Notes under the pieces: generated by a model | Told to the model about the DNA's origin: nothing | Databases searched by the model: none | What the model saw: only the letters and a program-made list of their open reading frames with translations | Translations under genes and position numbers: made by a program | DNA from: Burkholderiales bacterium | Lineage (GTDB): Bacteria > Pseudomonadota > Gammaproteobacteria > Burkholderiales > SG8-41 | Assembly: GCA_022843705.1 (NCBI GenBank) | Contig: JALHND010000013.1 | Location: 1 to 40,989 of the forward strand | Length of the DNA stretch: 40,989 bases | Direction: 5' to 3' | In this document: positions 30,601-38,584 of the stretch, piece after piece | Layout: the number at the start of each line of letters is the position of its first letter | Position numbering within the stretch: position 1 is the stretch's first letter

Positions 30601-33522
30601 ATGTTACTCACCCGGAAATCGAGCCAGACTGCCGCTGCACCGAGCCGGCTTGCGCGCGGCGCATCGGCTTTCCTCGGCAACACCATTGATCGCCGCACCT
30701 TCCTCAAGCGCAGCGGCATGGCCGCCGGTGGCGCGGCTGCATTGTCGCAACTGCCTTTCCCGGTCATGCGCAAGGCCGAGGCTGCGGACAAGGCCGCGGG
30801 CGGCACGGTCGAGGTCAAACGCACGATCTGCACCCACTGCTCGGTGGGCTGCGCGATCGACGCGGTGGTCCAGAACGGCGTGTGGGTGCGCCAGGAACCG
30901 GTGTTCGATTCGCCGATCAACCTCGGCGCGCACTGTGCCAAGGGCGCGTCCATTCGCGAACACGGCATGCACGAGATTTCGCACCGCCTGCGTTCGCCGA
31001 TGAAGCTCAACAACGGCAAATGGGAGAAGATTTCCTGGGACCAGGCACTGACCGAGGTCAGCGACCGCCTGCTTAAGGTCCGCAAGGAATCCGGTCCCGA
31101 CGCTACCTTCTGGATCGGCTCCTCCAAGCACAACAACGAGCAGTCCTACCTGTTCCGCAAGTTCGTGTCCTTCTTCGGCACCAACAACATGGACCACCAG
31201 GCGCGCATCTGCCATTCGACCACGGTCGCCGGCGTCGCGAATACCTGGGGTTATGGTGCGATGACCAACTCCTACAACGACGAACAGAACTCGAAATGCA
31301 TCCTGTTCTTCGGCTCCAACGCCGCCGAGGCGCACCCGGTGTCGATGCTGCATACCCTGCACGCGAAGGAAAACGGCGCCAAGGTGATCGTCGTCGACCC
31401 GCGCTTCACCCGCACCGCGGCCAAGGCCGACACCTTTTACCGCATCCGCTCGGGCACCGACGTCGCGTTCCTGATGGGCATGCTGCACCACATCTTCAAG
31501 AACGGCTGGGAAGACAAGGACTACATCAGGGCCCGTGTCTACGGCATGGACAAGGTGAAGGAGGAGGCGGCCAAGTGGACTCCCGACAAGGTCGAGGAAG
31601 TCACCGGCATGAAGGAGGCCGAGGTCCGCGACGTGGCGGAACAGATGGCCAAGAATCGGCCCAGCACGATTGTCTGGGCGATGGGCCAGACACAGCACAC
31701 CAACGGCAACGCGATCGTCCGCGCCTCCTGCATCCTGCAGCTGGCGCTGGGCAATGTCGGCGTCTCCGGCGGCGGCTGCAACATCTACCGCGGCCATGAC
31801 AACGTGCAGGGCGCAACCGATGTCGGCCCGAATCCGGATTCTCTGCCGGGGTACTACGGCATCGCGGAAGGCTCGTGGAAACACTTCGCCAATGTCTGGG
31901 GCGTCGATTTCGAGTGGATCAAGAAGCAGTTCGCGCCGGGCATGATGACCAAGCCGGGCATCACGGTGTCGCGCTGGATCGATGCGGTGCTGGAAAAGAA
32001 CGAACTGATCGACCAGGATAACAACGTCAAGGCGGTCGTGTTCTGGGGGCATGCGCCGAACAGCCAGAGCCGCGGCAAGGAAATGATCGACGCGATCAAG
32101 AAACTCGACACCCTGGTGGTCATTGATCCCTATCCCTCGGCCACCGCGGCGATGGCGGCAATGGCGCGCAAGGACGGCGTCTACCTGCTGCCGGCGGCGA
32201 CGCAGCTGGAGTGCGCGGGTTCCTGCACCGCCTCGAACCGTTCGATCCAGTGGCGCGAGAAGGTGATCGACCCGATGTTCGAGTCGCGCACCGACCACAT
32301 GATCATGTACCAGCTGGCGCAGAAATTCGGTTTCGCCAAGGAATTCACCGCCAAGATCAAGCTCTCCAAGGGCAAGGGCGGCATGGACGAGCCGGACATG
32401 GAGGACACGCTGCGCGAGATCAACCGCGGCGTGTGGACCATCGGTTACACCGGCCAGTCGCCGGAACGGCTGCAGGCGCACATGCGCAACATGCATGTTT
32501 TCGACATCAAGACCCTGCGCGCAAAAGGCGGCAAGGACGCGAAGACCGGCTACGTGCTCGACGGCGACTACTTCGGTTTGCCGTGGCCGTGTTTTGGCAC
32601 GGCCGCGATCAAGCATCCGGGCTCACCCAACCTGTACCAGACTGACCGGCACATCATGGACGGCGGCGGCAATTTCCGCGCCAACTTCGGTGTCGAGAAG
32701 GATGGCGTCAACCTGTTGGCCGAGGACGGCTCGCATTCCAAGGGGGCTGACCTCACCACCGGTTATCCGGAACTCGATCACGTGCTGCTGAAGAAACTCG
32801 GCTGGTGGGACGAGCTGACTGAAGACGAGAAGAAGGCGGCCGAAGGCAAGAACTGGAAGACCGATCCTTCGGGCGGCATGATCCGCGTGTTCATGAAGGA
32901 GCACGGCTGCCATCCCTTCGGCAATGCCAAGGCGCGTGCCGTGGTGTGGAACTTCCCGGATGCGATACCGCTGCATCGCGAGCCGCTGTACAGCCCGCGT
33001 CCCGACCTGATCGAGAAATACCCGACCCACGCCGACCAGAAGAACCGCTGGCGCCTGCCGGTGCTGTTCAAGACGGTGCAGGACGCCAACAAGGATGCCG
33101 GCAAGCAGTACCCGCTGATCATGACCAGCGGACGGCTGGTGGAATACGAGGGCGGCGGCGACGAGACCCGGTCGAATCCCTGGCTGGCCGAGCTGCAGCA
33201 GGAGATGTTCGTCGAGATCAACCCGAAGGATGCCAACGACCGCGGCGTGCGCAACAACGAGTATGTCTGGGTCGAATCGCCGACCAAGGCGCGGCTGAAG
33301 GTCAAGACGCTGGTCACCGAACGCGTCGGGGCGGGCACCGTGTTCCTGCCCTTCCACTTCGCCGGCTGGTGGATGGGCGAGGACATGAAGAAGCACTATC
33401 CGGAGGGTGCGGCACCGGTGGTGCGCGGCGAGGCGGTGAACACGGCGACCACTTATGGTTACGACATCGTGACCATGATGCAGGAAACCAAGACCACGCT
33501 GTGCCAGGTGTCCAAGGCGTAA
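30601..33522 (+). CDS. Formate dehydrogenase catalytic (alpha) subunit, Cys form, Tat-exported
   Basis: A 973-residue molybdopterin (bis-MGD) enzyme oxidising formate to CO2. It has a Tat signal (IDRRTFLKRSGMAAGGAAA), a 4Fe-4S motif (Cys77, 80, 84, 112) and the active-site segment HQARICHSTTVAG. The Mo ligand is Cys204 (TGC), where E. coli FdnG/FdoG has Sec. The adjacent His is conserved. The C-terminal dinucleotide-binding domain includes MTSGRLVEYEGGGDETRSNP and FLPFHFAGWW. The ATG has GAGGAG upstream. It is followed by the Fe-S and cytochrome subunits, fitting a periplasm-facing FDH. Confidence 0.95.
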   Translation: MLLTRKSSQTAAAPSRLARGASAFLGNTIDRRTFLKRSGMAAGGAAALSQLPFPVMRKAEAADKAAGGTVEVKRTICTHCSVGCAIDAVVQNGVWVRQEPVFDSPINLGAHCAKGASIREHGMHEISHRLRSPMKLNNGKWEKISWDQALTEVSDRLLKVRKESGPDATFWIGSSKHNNEQSYLFRKFVSFFGTNNMDHQARICHSTTVAGVANTWGYGAMTNSYNDEQNSKCILFFGSNAAEAHPVSMLHTLHAKENGAKVIVVDPRFTRTAAKADTFYRIRSGTDVAFLMGMLHHIFKNGWEDKDYIRARVYGMDKVKEEAAKWTPDKVEEVTGMKEAEVRDVAEQMAKNRPSTIVWAMGQTQHTNGNAIVRASCILQLALGNVGVSGGGCNIYRGHDNVQGATDVGPNPDSLPGYYGIAEGSWKHFANVWGVDFEWIKKQFAPGMMTKPGITVSRWIDAVLEKNELIDQDNNVKAVVFWGHAPNSQSRGKEMIDAIKKLDTLVVIDPYPSATAAMAAMARKDGVYLLPAATQLECAGSCTASNRSIQWREKVIDPMFESRTDHMIMYQLAQKFGFAKEFTAKIKLSKGKGGMDEPDMEDTLREINRGVWTIGYTGQSPERLQAHMRNMHVFDIKTLRAKGGKDAKTGYVLDGDYFGLPWPCFGTAAIKHPGSPNLYQTDRHIMDGGGNFRANFGVEKDGVNLLAEDGSHSKGADLTTGYPELDHVLLKKLGWWDELTEDEKKAAEGKNWKTDPSGGMIRVFMKEHGCHPFGNAKARAVVWNFPDAIPLHREPLYSPRPDLIEKYPTHADQKNRWRLPVLFKTVQDANKDAGKQYPLIMTSGRLVEYEGGGDETRSNPWLAELQQEMFVEINPKDANDRGVRNNEYVWVESPTKARLKVKTLVTERVGAGTVFLPFHFAGWWMGEDMKKHYPEGAAPVVRGEAVNTATTYGYDIVTMMQETKTTLCQVSKA

Positions 33523-33546
33523 CGAACAGAGAACCAGGAGAACAAC

Positions 33547-34170
33547 ATGGCCAGAATGAAATTCCTGTGTGATGCCGAGCGCTGCATCGAGTGCAACGGC
33601 TGCGTGACTGCCTGCAAGAACGAGCACGAGGTGCCCTGGGGCGTGAACCGCCGCCGGGTGGTGACGCTCAACGACGGCCTGCCGGGCGAAAAATCGATCT
33701 CGGTGGCCTGCATGCACTGCTCGGATGCGCCGTGCATGGCAGTGTGCCCAGTCGACTGCTTCTACAAGACTTCCGAAGGCGTGGTCCTCCATGACAAGGA
33801 TCTCTGCATCGGCTGCGGCTACTGCTTCTACGCCTGTCCCTTCGGCGCACCGCAGTTTCCGCAGGATGGCGCTTTCGGCATGCGCGGCAAGATGGACAAG
33901 TGCACTTTCTGCGCTGGCGGTCCCGAGGCCGACAACTCCGCGGCGGAGTTCCAGAAATACGGTCGCAACCGCCTGGCCGAAGGCAAACTGCCGGCCTGCG
34001 CCGAGATGTGTTCGACCAAGGCGCTGCTCGGCGGCGACGGCGACGTGGTGGCGGACATTTACCGCAACCGCGTGCTGAAGCGCGGCAAGGGCGCTGAGGT
34101 CTGGGGCTGGGGCACGGCTTACGGCAAGCCGGAAAAAGGCGCGACGCCGCCGGCGGGGGCCAAGTCATGA
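33547..34170 (+). CDS. Formate dehydrogenase iron-sulfur (beta) subunit
   Basis: A 207-residue electron-transfer subunit with four 4Fe-4S sites: Cys13/16/19/23, 55/58/63/67, 87/90/93/97 and 119/122/151/155. It relays electrons from the catalytic subunit to cytochrome b. Unlike E. coli FdnH it has no C-terminal membrane helix, so it is of the shorter FDH3-type and held by its partners. It has an AGGAG ribosome-binding site, and its end overlaps the lipoprotein gene by four bases. Confidence 0.94.
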   Translation: MARMKFLCDAERCIECNGCVTACKNEHEVPWGVNRRRVVTLNDGLPGEKSISVACMHCSDAPCMAVCPVDCFYKTSEGVVLHDKDLCIGCGYCFYACPFGAPQFPQDGAFGMRGKMDKCTFCAGGPEADNSAAEFQKYGRNRLAEGKLPACAEMCSTKALLGGDGDVVADIYRNRVLKRGKGAEVWGWGTAYGKPEKGATPPAGAKS

Positions 34171-34391
34171 AAAAGCTGCTGGTTCCGGTCATCGCCGGCA
34201 GCGTCCTGCTGCTGGCCGGTTGCGGTGAAAAGACGCAGGTCACCGTCTACAAGCAGGGCCAGTACCAGGGCAAGCCGGACAAGCAGCCCTGGGACAATGC
34301 CCAGTTCAAGAACGACCGTGCCGCCTGGGAAAAAACCATCAAGGCGCGCACCATCGGCCAGAACGAATACGCACGCGTCAGCGGCAACTGA
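34167..34391 (+). CDS. Small lipoprotein of the FDH operon
   Basis: A 74-residue lipoprotein with signal peptide and lipobox LLAGC (Cys about residue 19). A mature part of about 56 residues follows (VYKQGQYQGKPDKQPWDNAQ, then WEKTIKARTIGQNEYAR). Its start overlaps the beta subunit stop (ATGA). The conserved location between beta and gamma suggests a structural role at the periplasmic face, but no function is known. Confidence 0.85.
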   Translation: MKKLLVPVIAGSVLLLAGCGEKTQVTVYKQGQYQGKPDKQPWDNAQFKNDRAAWEKTIKARTIGQNEYARVSGN

Positions 34392-34408
34392 ACAAAAAAG
34401 GAGGAGCC

Positions 34409-35458
34409 ATGCAGGCAGTCCTGAAGCAATGGCTGGTCGCAGCGTCCTGTGCGCTGTTCGCTGCACTGTCGTTTCCAGCGCTTGCTGCTGACACCAGCTC
34501 GGCACAGGAACAGGCCGCACGCCAGCAGGTGCAGCCCGGCAACAACGCACCAATGTGGCGCGACGTGCGCGGCGGAGACAACCCGTACCAAACGACCCAG
34601 GTGCGCGGGGTCGAGACCGAGGTGCTGATGCAACCGGCCGGTGAAACCTGGCGGCAACTGCGCAACGGCCCGATCACCATCTACGGCGGCTGGCTGATCG
34701 TGGCGATGATGATCATCATCGGCGCGTTTTATTCGCTGAAAGGGCCGATCAAGCTGCATGACAAGCCCAGCGGCAGGAAGCTGCTGCGCTTCGGCGCCTG
34801 GGACCGGATGGTGCACTGGGGCGCCGCAATCAGCTTTGTGCTGCTGGCGGTGACCGGCATCGTGATCCTCTTCGGCAAACACATCCTGCTGCCGGTATTC
34901 GGCTATACGCTGTTCGCCTGGCTGGCGACGGCGTCCAAGTTCATCCACAACTTTGTCGGACCGGTGTTTGCGTTCTGCACGATCCTGATGTTCATTACCT
35001 TTGTGAAGGACAACCTGCCGAAGGCGCAGGACCTGCAGTGGTTAGCCAAGGCCGGCGGACTGTTCTCGGGATCCCATGTGCCTTCCGGACGCTTCAACGC
35101 CGGCGAGAAAGCCTGGTTCTGGATCGGCGTCACGCTGCTGGGGGTAGTCGTCAGTGTCACCGGCCTGGTGCTGAATTTTCCGAACTTCGCGCAGGGCCGC
35201 GAGCTGATGCAGCAGATGAACGTGATCCATGCCATAGCGGCGGTGGTGTTCATGACGCTGTCTCTGGGGCACATCTACATGGGCACGATCGGCGTTGAAG
35301 GCGCCTATGAATCCATGCGCACGGGTTATGTGGATGAGGTCTGGGCAAAGGAGCACCACGAATACTGGTACCGGGAAGCGGTTGCCGGCGACAAAGGTGG
35401 CGGCGGGACTGCAAGCCCTGCCGTGGCATCGTCTATGAAGGAGGGGTGGAGAGCATGA
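34409..35458 (+). CDS. Formate dehydrogenase cytochrome b (gamma) subunit
   Basis: A 349-residue membrane protein. It has a cleavable signal (residues 1-27, ending FPALAA) and an extra periplasmic N-terminal domain of about 60 residues. Helices follow at about 90-110, 138-156, 181-199, 235-257 and 270-290. Histidines at 136, 180, 274 and 288 are candidate haem b ligands. It passes electrons from the beta subunit to quinone. GGAGGAG precedes the ATG. The stop overlaps the next start. Confidence 0.92.
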   Translation: MQAVLKQWLVAASCALFAALSFPALAADTSSAQEQAARQQVQPGNNAPMWRDVRGGDNPYQTTQVRGVETEVLMQPAGETWRQLRNGPITIYGGWLIVAMMIIIGAFYSLKGPIKLHDKPSGRKLLRFGAWDRMVHWGAAISFVLLAVTGIVILFGKHILLPVFGYTLFAWLATASKFIHNFVGPVFAFCTILMFITFVKDNLPKAQDLQWLAKAGGLFSGSHVPSGRFNAGEKAWFWIGVTLLGVVVSVTGLVLNFPNFAQGRELMQQMNVIHAIAAVVFMTLSLGHIYMGTIGVEGAYESMRTGYVDEVWAKEHHEYWYREAVAGDKGGGGTASPAVASSMKEGWRA

Positions 35459-35700
35459 AAACGCCAAAAAAAGCAGTCACAATCATGACGGCGTTGGTGA
35501 TGGGCTGCCTGATCGGGGTGGCGTCGGCCAAGTTGCCGGCACCGCCGCCCGTGGATCCGGCAGTGGCGGAGGCCGCCAAGAAAAAAGCCGCTGAAGCGGC
35601 AAAGAAGGAGGCGGATCTGCTGGCGAAGGCCCAGGATCGGGTCGCGGATCGTTACAAGAAGCAGAAGGGTGGTGCTATGGTGGCGTCGAAGAAAAAATAG
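35455..35700 (+). CDS. Small Lys/Ala-rich exported protein ending the FDH operon
   Basis: An 81-residue protein with a signal peptide (VTIMTALVMGCLIGVASA) and a proline stretch (KLPAPPPVDP). A charged helix follows (AEAAKKKAAEAAKKEADLLA), ending in KKK. It overlaps the gamma subunit stop by four bases (ATGA), with GGAG eight bases upstream, so it belongs to the operon. A terminator follows 25 bases later. A coiled-coil linker in the periplasm is plausible, but no family was recognised with certainty. Confidence 0.78.
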   Translation: MKTPKKAVTIMTALVMGCLIGVASAKLPAPPPVDPAVAEAAKKKAAEAAKKEADLLAKAQDRVADRYKKQKGGAMVASKKK

Positions 35701-35725
35701 CCGCAATCCGGTCCATCCGATTCAA

Positions 35726-35749
35726 AAGCCCGGCATGCCGGGCTTTTTT
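35726..35749 (+). terminator. Rho-independent terminator of the FDH operon
   Basis: An 8-bp stem AGCCCGGC/GCCGGGCT (35727-35734 and 35737-35744) that is nearly a continuous palindrome, preceded by A residues and followed by T residues. The A/T flanks make it work in both directions, so it could also stop leftward transcripts. Confidence 0.88.
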
Positions 35750-35778
35750 ATATCCGGGTTATATGAAAATATAAATAA

Positions 35779-35795
35779 AATCAATTACTTATGAT
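35779..35795 (-). repeat. AT-rich repeat copy C (diverged)
   Basis: On the minus strand atcataagtaattgatt, 15 of 17 bases matching the copies at 3664-3682 and 20759-20777, and followed by a similar AT tail. It overlaps the stop codon of the TRAP-type gene. Confidence 0.5.
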
Positions 35796-36733
35796 ATTTT
35801 CCCGACGCTGTCCTCGAGGAGTCGCCAGGCTTTTTCCCCGGTGATTTCCCGCCAACGCCGGTAGAAGCCGGCATCGCGCAACCGCTTGCGGAAATCCCCG
35901 CGGTCCACGGTGGTGGCGGTCATGCCCCATCCGGCAATGCGTGATTCCAGGCCGCGGTTCAGGGCGTCGGTGTGTGCGCGCTGGCGCGCCACGTGTTTGC
36001 GCGCGATGCCTTCAATGGTCTGGCGGATGTCCTCGGGCAGGCGGTCCCAGAACTTTCCGCCGGCAATCAGGTTGAAGCCGGACCACATGTGCGAGGTCAG
36101 CGCGACATGGCGCGTGACTTCATGCAGTTTCAGCGCCTCGGTGATCGACAGCGGATTTTCCTGGGCATCGATCTCGCGGTTCTTCAGCGCGTCATACAGC
36201 TTCAGCACGTTGACTTCGACCGGTACTGCACCGAGGCTTTCGAAGGCATCGGCAAACATCCTGCCTTCCGGAATGCGGATGCGCAGTCCCTCGAGATCGG
36301 CCGCCCGGGTGACCGGCCGGTCCACGGTCGAGATGTGGCGGAAACCGTTTTCCAGCAGGCCATGGGGCAGGGCGTGTATACCCTTGGCACACAGTTCGCT
36401 GCGCAGGTAGTCGCCGAGAGGTCCGTCGAGCGTCCGGTGGACCTGCGCATGGCTCTCGAAGGCAAAAGGCAGGCCCTGGATTTCCATCGCCGGCAACATC
36501 GAGCCGAGCAGGCCGCCCATCAGTACATAACACTCGATGTCGCCGTCGACCAGCAGATCAACCACCGCCTGGTGCGTCGGCGGCAAACCGGCATTGGCCG
36601 CAGTCACGGTCGCCGCGACACGGCCCCCGGTGGCTGTTTCGACTTCCTGCCAGAGATCGACGAGGAAAGGATGGACATGGCTTTTTTCAGAAAGGTAGTG
36701 GTACTGGCGCACCCGCCACTGCGGCGTACTCAT
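35789..36733 (-). CDS. TRAP transporter DctP-type solute-binding protein without signal peptide
   Basis: A 314-residue protein with the DctP pattern: GLRIRIPEGRMFADAFESLG (with the ligand-carboxylate Arg), YDALKNREIDAQENPLSI, and LHEVTRHVALTSHMWSGFNL. Normal members begin with a secretion signal. Here the frame starts MSTPQWRVRQYHYLSEKSHV, so it begins at the mature domain. The ATG overlaps the stop of the VOC gene by four bases (ATGA), which supports this start. No DctQ/DctM genes are nearby. It may be cytosolic or non-functional for transport. Confidence 0.85.
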   Translation of the reverse strand: MSTPQWRVRQYHYLSEKSHVHPFLVDLWQEVETATGGRVAATVTAANAGLPPTHQAVVDLLVDGDIECYVLMGGLLGSMLPAMEIQGLPFAFESHAQVHRTLDGPLGDYLRSELCAKGIHALPHGLLENGFRHISTVDRPVTRAADLEGLRIRIPEGRMFADAFESLGAVPVEVNVLKLYDALKNREIDAQENPLSITEALKLHEVTRHVALTSHMWSGFNLIAGGKFWDRLPEDIRQTIEGIARKHVARQRAHTDALNRGLESRIAGWGMTATTVDRGDFRKRLRDAGFYRRWREITGEKAWRLLEDSVGKIS

Positions 36734-37188
36734 GCCGGCAACGCCGCGGCCATCAGTTCCGGTGTAATGCCGGCAGCTTCAGCGTTGGCAAAATTGAGCT
36801 CGACCTTGACGCCGTTGGGATCGAGCAGGAAAAGCTGGAACAGGCCCTGGTCGCTGACCATGCGCTGACGAAACTCGACCTTGCGGCTGCGCAGGTGCTC
36901 CATCATTTCGCGCAGTCCGGTGCAGCGGAAGGCGACGTGGTCGACCACGCCGCTGCCGTGTACGGCATCCGACTGCTGGCCGAGGTAGGCCTTGCGGTTC
37001 TCGCTGATGTTTTTCCCGCCCTGGGTCAGATGCACCACGTCGGTGTCGCCAAGGTAGAGCCAGACCACGGGAAACTTGAAGTCGGGATGCGGTCCCTCGC
37101 GGAATCCGAGCACATCGACATACCAGTCGCGTGTCTTCTGGATATCGGCAGTCTGGATCAGGAAATGTTCAAGATGGCTGACGGGCAT
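36730..37188 (-). CDS. VOC-fold protein (glyoxalase/dioxygenase superfamily)
   Basis: A 152-residue single-module vicinal-oxygen-chelate protein. It has LEHFLIQTADIQKTRDWYVD at the start (metal His), VVDHVAFRC in the second half (second His), and FLLDPNGVKVELNF near the end (metal Glu). The family includes glyoxalases, extradiol dioxygenases and isomerases; the reaction here is unknown. GGAGAC precedes the ATG. It sits in the five-gene leftward cluster and is coupled to the TRAP-type gene. Confidence 0.87.
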   Translation of the reverse strand: MPVSHLEHFLIQTADIQKTRDWYVDVLGFREGPHPDFKFPVVWLYLGDTDVVHLTQGGKNISENRKAYLGQQSDAVHGSGVVDHVAFRCTGLREMMEHLRSRKVEFRQRMVSDQGLFQLFLLDPNGVKVELNFANAEAAGITPELMAAALPA

Positions 37189-37209
37189 GCAATGTCTCCT
37201 GCGTGTGTT

Positions 37210-37518
37210 TCAAACCGGTGTCGCATCGCCGGATTCGACGATGACCTGTTCGACCTCGCCGACGCCGGGCGCCCTGCGGAATGCGGCGGCAGCCTGGTAC
37301 TCGGGCGACTGGTGGCATTTTACCGCCTGCTCCAGGGTCGGGAATTCGATGACCACGAAGCGGTGGAAGCGGTCGCTGCCTTCCATGATCCGGTACTTGC
37401 CGCCGCGGGCCAGCACCTTGCCGCCGAATCCGGCGATGATGCCTGGAACCTGGTCGGTATATTTTTTGTATTCGACGGGATCGTTGATTTTGCAGCGGGC
37501 AAGCCAGTAGGCGGGTAT
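37210..37518 (-). CDS. DUF1330 protein with apparent ATA start codon
   Basis: A 102-residue dimeric alpha-beta-barrel type protein. The full family sequence is readable in one frame: PAYWLARCKINDPVEYKKYT, DQVPGIIAGFGGKVLARGG, FHRFVVIEFPTLEQA and SPEYQAAAAFRRA. Homologues start with MPAYW, but the codon at that place is ATA (37518-37516), seven bases after AAAAGGA. No ATG, GTG or TTG lies between it and that site. A downstream GTG (37416) would remove a third of the domain. Either ATA is used, a CTG two codons earlier is used, or the start is mutated. Confidence 0.75.
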   Translation of the reverse strand: MPAYWLARCKINDPVEYKKYTDQVPGIIAGFGGKVLARGGKYRIMEGSDRFHRFVVIEFPTLEQAVKCHQSPEYQAAAAFRRAPGVGEVEQVIVESGDATPV

Positions 37519-37586
37519 GTGCAGTCCTTTTGCATTGCGTTTTCGAAGCTTGCGGCCCGGTCTGGCCGGACAATTGCGGCAGACCT

Positions 37587-38555
37587 TCAGTCGGCCCTGA
37601 TGCCCGCGGTTTTTGCGAGTCGTGCAAAGTCCTCGACGTGCCTGCGCAGATAGGCGTTGAATTCATCGAGGGAGTTGCTGGCGACCAGCGGGATGCCGAT
37701 CCTGTCGAAACGCTCCTTCAGCGCGGGCACGGTGACAGCCTTCACGGTTTCGGTGCGGATTTTTTCAAGGATTTCACGCGGCGTGCCGGCCGGTGCGACA
37801 ATGCCGTTGAAGGTGCTGTCCTCGAAACCCTTGACGCCGGCCTCGTCGATGGTCGGGATGTTCGGGAAGACCGGCGAGCGTGTTCTGGTGGTCACGGCGA
37901 GGCCGCGCAGACGGCCGGCCTGGATGTACTGGGCGGAAGTGCTGACCTGGTCGAACATCAGCATGATCTGGCCGCCTACGAGGTCGGTGGTGGCCGGGGC
38001 GTTGCCCTTGTACGGAATGTGCATCAGCCGGATGCCGGCCTGCTGGCTGAACATCTCGGCGGCGACATGGCCGGTGCCGCCGGTGCCTGCCGAACCGTAG
38101 GTCAGTTCGCCGGGACGTTTTTTGGCGAGCGCGATGAATTCCCCGAGGCTCTTCACCGGCAGCGCGGGATTGATCACCAGCACCATCGGAATGTCGCAGG
38201 TCAGCGAGACACCGGTGAAATCCTTCAGCGGGTCGTAGCCGGGTTCCCTGATGATCGCCGGCACTCGTGCAAAAGTGTTGGCGATGGCGAGAAAGGTGTA
38301 ACCGTCGGCGGGCTGGCCCCTGACGTAGCGGGTGCCGACCAGTGCGCTGGCGCCGGGCCGGTTTTCCACCAGCACCTGCTGTCCCAGCGAGCGGCTCAGC
38401 TGCTCGGCGATGCCGCGGGCGACAATGTCGACATTGCCGCCGGCCGCGAGGGGATTGATGATGCGCACGGGCTTGGACGGGTAGGCCTGCGCATGGACGG
38501 CGGGGACGGATGCGACGAGCAGGGCGGTCATGGCGATGGCGGTGCGCACGATCAT
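37587..38555 (-). CDS. Bug/TctC family periplasmic solute-binding receptor
   Basis: A 322-residue receptor with signal peptide (MIVRTAIAMTALLVASVPAV, then HAQA) and the family start YPSKPVRIINPLAAGGNVD. Other marks are VLVENRPGASALVG, QPADGYTFLAIA, LTYGSAGTGG and FPNIPTIDEAGVKGFE. It is an orphan receptor like the one at 20827. GGAGG lies seven bases before the ATG. It follows the oxidoreductase gene by 29 bases, so the ligand probably enters the pathway encoded around it. Confidence 0.92.
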   Translation of the reverse strand: MIVRTAIAMTALLVASVPAVHAQAYPSKPVRIINPLAAGGNVDIVARGIAEQLSRSLGQQVLVENRPGASALVGTRYVRGQPADGYTFLAIANTFARVPAIIREPGYDPLKDFTGVSLTCDIPMVLVINPALPVKSLGEFIALAKKRPGELTYGSAGTGGTGHVAAEMFSQQAGIRLMHIPYKGNAPATTDLVGGQIMLMFDQVSTSAQYIQAGRLRGLAVTTRTRSPVFPNIPTIDEAGVKGFEDSTFNGIVAPAGTPREILEKIRTETVKAVTVPALKERFDRIGIPLVASNSLDEFNAYLRRHVEDFARLAKTAGIRAD

Positions 38556-38584
38556 GATTTCCTCCGTTTGGATGCGGGTCCGGA

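Noticed and set aside
30604-32616. Minus-strand open frame of 670 codons opposite the FDH alpha subunit
   Set aside because: It is an antisense shadow of the strongly conserved molybdoenzyme gene.
37169-37666. Minus-strand open frame across the DUF1330 region
   Set aside because: Its translation is low-complexity and unlike any family, while the neighbouring frame reads as intact DUF1330.
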